This document shows positions 5,579 to 7,776 of a DNA stretch of 7,776 nt, one piece after another; position 1 is the stretch's first letter; every line of letters begins with the position of its first letter. The position numbers and the translations under genes were made by a program. The stretch spans positions 1-7,776 of the forward strand of contig JAEWPN010000213.1 of assembly GCA_023399455.1 (NCBI GenBank), in the 5' to 3' direction. The stretch is from Bacillota bacterium (lineage in GTDB: Bacteria; Bacillota; Clostridia; Lachnospirales; Lachnospiraceae). The notes beneath the pieces were generated by a model. The model searched no databases and was not told the origin of the DNA. It saw only the letters and a program-made list of their open reading frames with translations.

Positions 5579-6511
5579 ATGGTAAAACGAGAAGAACTTT
5601 ATTTTGAATCCAGAGATAATGTAAGCAAGATATATTCAGCGCAGTGGATACCCGATACGGATAAGCCTATATGTATTTTGCAGATCATACATGGAATGGC
5701 GGAGCATGTGGAACGCTATGACGACTTTGCAAGAGCTATGGCGGAAAAGGGAATCCTGGTCGTAGGTGAGGATCATTTGGGCCATGGGAAGACGGCCGGA
5801 GAGAGCGGAACGAAGGGATATTTTTGTGTGCAGGATCCAGCCACGGTAGTGGTGAGGGATTCGCATAGGCTCAAGAAGCTGACTCAGGAAAAATATCCGG
5901 GTGTACCCTATATCATTCTCGGACATAGCATGGGCTCCTTCATACTTCGCAATTATTTATGCCGTTACGGAACCGGAATACAAGGTGCCATCATCGTTGG
6001 AACCGGAACCCAGTCGGGGATTGTCATTGCCTTCGGAATGGCGGTGGCGGCTTTGCAGAAGCTTTTTTGCGGTTCCCAAAAAGAAAGTGTGTTTTTAGAC
6101 AGGCAATCCTTTAGGGGATACAACAAGAGAATAAAAGACGAGAAGTCGAAATCGGGCTGGCTCACCAAGGACAAAAAGATTGCGGATGCATATATAGACG
6201 ATGATTTTTGCGGGTTTACTTTTACCATAAACGGATTCCAGACTCTTTTCGAGCTTTTGGCGAGGCTGAATAAAAAGGGTAATCTGAAAAATATGCCTCC
6301 GGAGCTGCCTGTTTTGTTCGCATCGGGTGCGGAAGACCCGGTAGGTAATTATGGAAAAGGAGTGAAAGCGGTATACCAGTCGTTTTTGGATCTGGGGATG
6401 AATAATGTGCAGCTTAAGCTTTACGAGAACGACAGACACGAGATATTAAATGAAACGGATAAGTTAAAGGTATATGAAGATATATACTCATGGATTTTAT
6501 CCGTCTTATAG
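5579..6511 (+). CDS. Alpha/beta hydrolase, monoacylglycerol lipase / serine aminopeptidase S33 type (Hydrolase_4)
   Basis: A 310-residue cytoplasmic hydrolase of the lysophospholipase or monoacylglycerol lipase group, likely to cleave an ester of a lipid; the natural substrate cannot be read from the sequence. The alpha/beta fold markers are in order: oxyanion segment IIHGMAEHVERY (36-47), GEDHLGHGKT (63-72), nucleophile elbow GHSMGS with S117, acid D253 in SGAEDPVG, and H287 in ENDRHEILNE. The HGMAEH and DHLGHG motifs are typical of PF12146. There is no signal peptide and no strong membrane segment. ATG 5579 is chosen because GGAGGGGG stands just upstream (5567-5574). A TTG at 5540 in frame would add 13 residues but lacks a site. 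A promoter candidate lies at 5451-5479. The DUF1002 gene follows after 109 bases without an obvious classical terminator, so cotranscription is possible. Confidence 0.92.
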   Translation: MVKREELYFESRDNVSKIYSAQWIPDTDKPICILQIIHGMAEHVERYDDFARAMAEKGILVVGEDHLGHGKTAGESGTKGYFCVQDPATVVVRDSHRLKKLTQEKYPGVPYIILGHSMGSFILRNYLCRYGTGIQGAIIVGTGTQSGIVIAFGMAVAALQKLFCGSQKESVFLDRQSFRGYNKRIKDEKSKSGWLTKDKKIADAYIDDDFCGFTFTINGFQTLFELLARLNKKGNLKNMPPELPVLFASGAEDPVGNYGKGVKAVYQSFLDLGMNNVQLKLYENDRHEILNETDKLKVYEDIYSWILSVL

Positions 6512-6542
6512 GTGGGTAGATAGGCAACAAAAAAGGAGATTA

Positions 6543-6566
6543 ATGTGAAAAATAAATTTTTCACAT
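6543..6566. repeat. 24-bp perfect palindrome upstream of the DUF1002 gene
   Basis: ATGTGAAAAAT (6543-6553) and ATTTTTCACAT (6556-6566) are exact complements around a two-base centre AA. No T-run follows, so a terminator is unlikely. A regulator-binding operator or a leader hairpin would fit. A good ribosome binding site, AAAAAAGGAG, ends at 6538 just before it, and the palindrome begins with ATG followed at once by TGA. Confidence 0.6.
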
Positions 6567-6620
6567 GTAAATTTGTGCTTGCGTCCAAATTCGCAGGCAT
6601 CGAAAACTTGGAGGACTATT

Positions 6621-7541
6621 ATGAAAAAATGGTTGGCATTAATAGGCGTTTTATTTTTGACAGGTTTATTCGGCATGAGCGCGTCCGCGCAGGAGGAAGG
6701 CAAGATCGTGGTCGCTCTCGGTGCGGACCTTACGGAGGAGCAAAAAGCTTCGGTATTGGAGCTGATGGGAATAACGAAGGATCAGCTTGCCGGATATGAT
6801 GTGATTTACGTTACGAATGCGCAGGAGCATCAATATCTGGATGAATACTTAAGCTCCTCTGTCATCGGGAGCAAGTCCTTATCCAGCGTGATGCTGAAAA
6901 AGCAGGCAGCAGGCAGCGGCGTTACGGTAACGACGAAAAATATCAATTACTGTACCACCGGCATGTACCGCAATGCTTTGCTTACGGCAGGTGTGGAAGA
7001 TACGGAGGTAATCGTTGCAGCGCCCTCTCAGATTTCGGGAACCGCCGCTTTAATAGGTGCGGTAAAGGCTTACGAGAAGATGGAAGGAACAACTATTTCT
7101 GACGCTTCTCTTTCCAGCGCGCTGGATGAACTCATTACTACCGGAGAGCTTGCAAAAGCAGCGCAAAATGTGAGCGGAGACGATATAGAGAAATTGATCG
7201 CTTACATTAAGGAGAAGGTAGCGAACGGAGAACTGGAGACGGATGAGGATATCCGGGCTGCTGTAGAAGAAGGAGAAGAGCGCTTTGGAGTTAGCCTGAC
7301 GAAGGAAGAGGTACAGAGAATCGTGGACTTGATGAACAAGCTCGAGGGTATGGGACTGAACAGCGACTATTTAATCAGTCAGGCGGAGAAGCTTTACAAT
7401 AAATACGGAGCTGATATCGTGAACCATGCGGACGAGGCAATCAGCGAAGCGGTGAGCGATGCGGTTACCAATGCGGCGGGAGGATTTTTTCAAAGCATTA
7501 AGAATTCTGTGAAGGATTTCTTCAGCAGTATCTTCAAATAG
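6621..7541 (+). CDS. Secreted DUF1002 protein (YpuA-like)
   Basis: A 306-residue exported protein of the DUF1002 family (PF06207, Bacillus YpuA), whose molecular function is unknown. The N-terminus is a Sec signal peptide: KK at 2-3, a hydrophobic core to about residue 18, and a likely cleavage after ASA (21-23). There is no lipobox cysteine, so release or wall association is expected. The family core runs from about 33 to 152: ALGADLTEEQKASVLELMGI, YVTNAQEHQYLDEYL, VTVTTKNINYCTTGMYRNAL and AAPSQISGTAALIGAVKAYE. The remaining part is charged and helical (about 185-285) and ends in a short amphipathic stretch rich in Phe (FFQSIKNSVKDFFSSIF). ATG 6621 is set by GGAGG (6610-6614) six bases upstream; a frame-consistent start at 6573 lacks a site and would spoil the signal peptide. 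It may share a transcript with the hydrolase upstream. Confidence 0.92.
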   Translation: MKKWLALIGVLFLTGLFGMSASAQEEGKIVVALGADLTEEQKASVLELMGITKDQLAGYDVIYVTNAQEHQYLDEYLSSSVIGSKSLSSVMLKKQAAGSGVTVTTKNINYCTTGMYRNALLTAGVEDTEVIVAAPSQISGTAALIGAVKAYEKMEGTTISDASLSSALDELITTGELAKAAQNVSGDDIEKLIAYIKEKVANGELETDEDIRAAVEEGEERFGVSLTKEEVQRIVDLMNKLEGMGLNSDYLISQAEKLYNKYGADIVNHADEAISEAVSDAVTNAAGGFFQSIKNSVKDFFSSIFK

Positions 7542-7582
7542 TACTTTAGAACTAAAAATTTTTACAATTTGTATATAATTTC

Positions 7583-7611
7583 TTGTAAAATGCAATGAGA
7601 TTCGTTATAAT
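7583..7611 (+). promoter_or_regulatory. Promoter for the GNAT gene, with TTACAA-type half-sites
   Basis: TTGTAA (7583-7588), a 17-base spacer and a perfect TATAAT (7606-7611) form a good sigma-A promoter 35 bases before the acetyltransferase start. A second TATAAT occurs at 7574-7579 without a matching -35. TTACAA or its complement TTGTAA occurs at 7562-7567, 7583-7588 and 7611-7616. TACAA-T-TTGTA (7563-7573) is a perfect small palindrome. Just after the DUF1002 stop, TTTAG-AA-CTAAA (7545-7556) followed by TTTTT is at best a weak terminator. Confidence 0.6.
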
Positions 7612-7645
7612 TACAAGTAATTAGACAGTTGAAAGGACAGAAACA

Positions 7646-7776
7646 ATGACAGAGGGTGAATTCTCTTACGAGATTCGTATGGCTTATGAGGATGAGTGGG
7701 AAGAATCGGTGGCATTGGCATGGAAGACTTTTCTTCAATTTGAAGCGGAGGATTATGAACCTGAAGGAGTCAGAAG
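7646..7776 (+). CDS. GNAT-family N-acetyltransferase, N-terminal fragment (runs off the window)
   Basis: Only the first 43 codons are visible. The protein opens with MTEGEFSYEIRMAYEDEWEE and continues SVALAWKTFLQFEAEDYEPE. The pattern IR.A..EDWEE...LAW.TF..FEA.DY..EG resembles the N-terminal strand and helix of a clostridial GNAT subgroup. The acetyl-CoA-binding motif lies beyond the window end, so the assignment rests on this short segment and the substrate is unknown. ATG 7646 has AAAGGA (7632-7637) eight bases upstream and a good promoter at 7583-7611. Confidence 0.7.
   Translation, partial: MTEGEFSYEIRMAYEDEWEESVALAWKTFLQFEAEDYEPEGVR

Noticed and set aside
6545..6799. An 84-codon GTG frame with AAGGAG six bases upstream, overlapping the start of the DUF1002 gene
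   Set aside because: About 60 of its codons lie inside DUF1002 in another frame and give an Arg/Gly-rich sequence unlike a folded protein. The ribosome binding site is better explained as part of a leader. I keep the site as a finding but do not call the gene.

Overview
The window looks like an ordinary chromosomal segment of a Gram-positive anaerobe of the class Clostridia, probably Lachnospiraceae or a close relative. This is inferred from several features: moderate GC, strong AGGAG-type ribosome binding sites on most genes, a split transketolase, a methionine aminopeptidase with an N-terminal SEC-C zinc motif, a T-box-controlled metG and a secreted DUF1002 (YpuA-like) protein. Every gene I can support is on the + strand.

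Layout. Bases 1-626 hold the C-terminal part of a transketolase small subunit, which overlaps or abuts ribulose-phosphate 3-epimerase (rpe, to 1297). Together they form the end of a pentose phosphate operon closed by an intrinsic terminator (1353-1397). Bases 1398-1907 hold no intact large gene. They contain a 13-codon leader peptide (MRL...), an overlapping pair of mutually exclusive hairpins, and then two out-of-frame fragments of an MFS efflux protein. I read this as the decayed remains of an attenuator-controlled drug efflux gene. Bases 2069-2944 encode methionine aminopeptidase (map). Bases 2989-3376 hold a promoter and a T-box leader whose specifier codon reads AUG (methionine), followed by methionyl-tRNA synthetase (metG, 3447-5426). 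The pairing of map with metG places two methionine-related housekeeping functions side by side, with metG under its own tRNA-Met-sensing switch.

After metG a candidate promoter overlaps a perfect 19-bp inverted repeat. It is followed by a cytoplasmic alpha/beta hydrolase of the monoacylglycerol lipase type (5579-6511), then a 24-bp palindrome, then the secreted DUF1002 protein (6621-7541). A good sigma-A-type promoter with repeated TTACAA half-sites precedes the start of a GNAT acetyltransferase that runs off the window (7646-7776).

The most interesting part is the leader-peptide, attenuator and broken MFS relic at 1406-1907. It resembles the macrolide-sensing leader arrangement known for mef/msr and erm genes, but the gene it should control has been reduced to fragments. 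I see no CRISPR array, insertion sequence, tRNA or rRNA gene, and no evidence for a wholly new multi-gene system.
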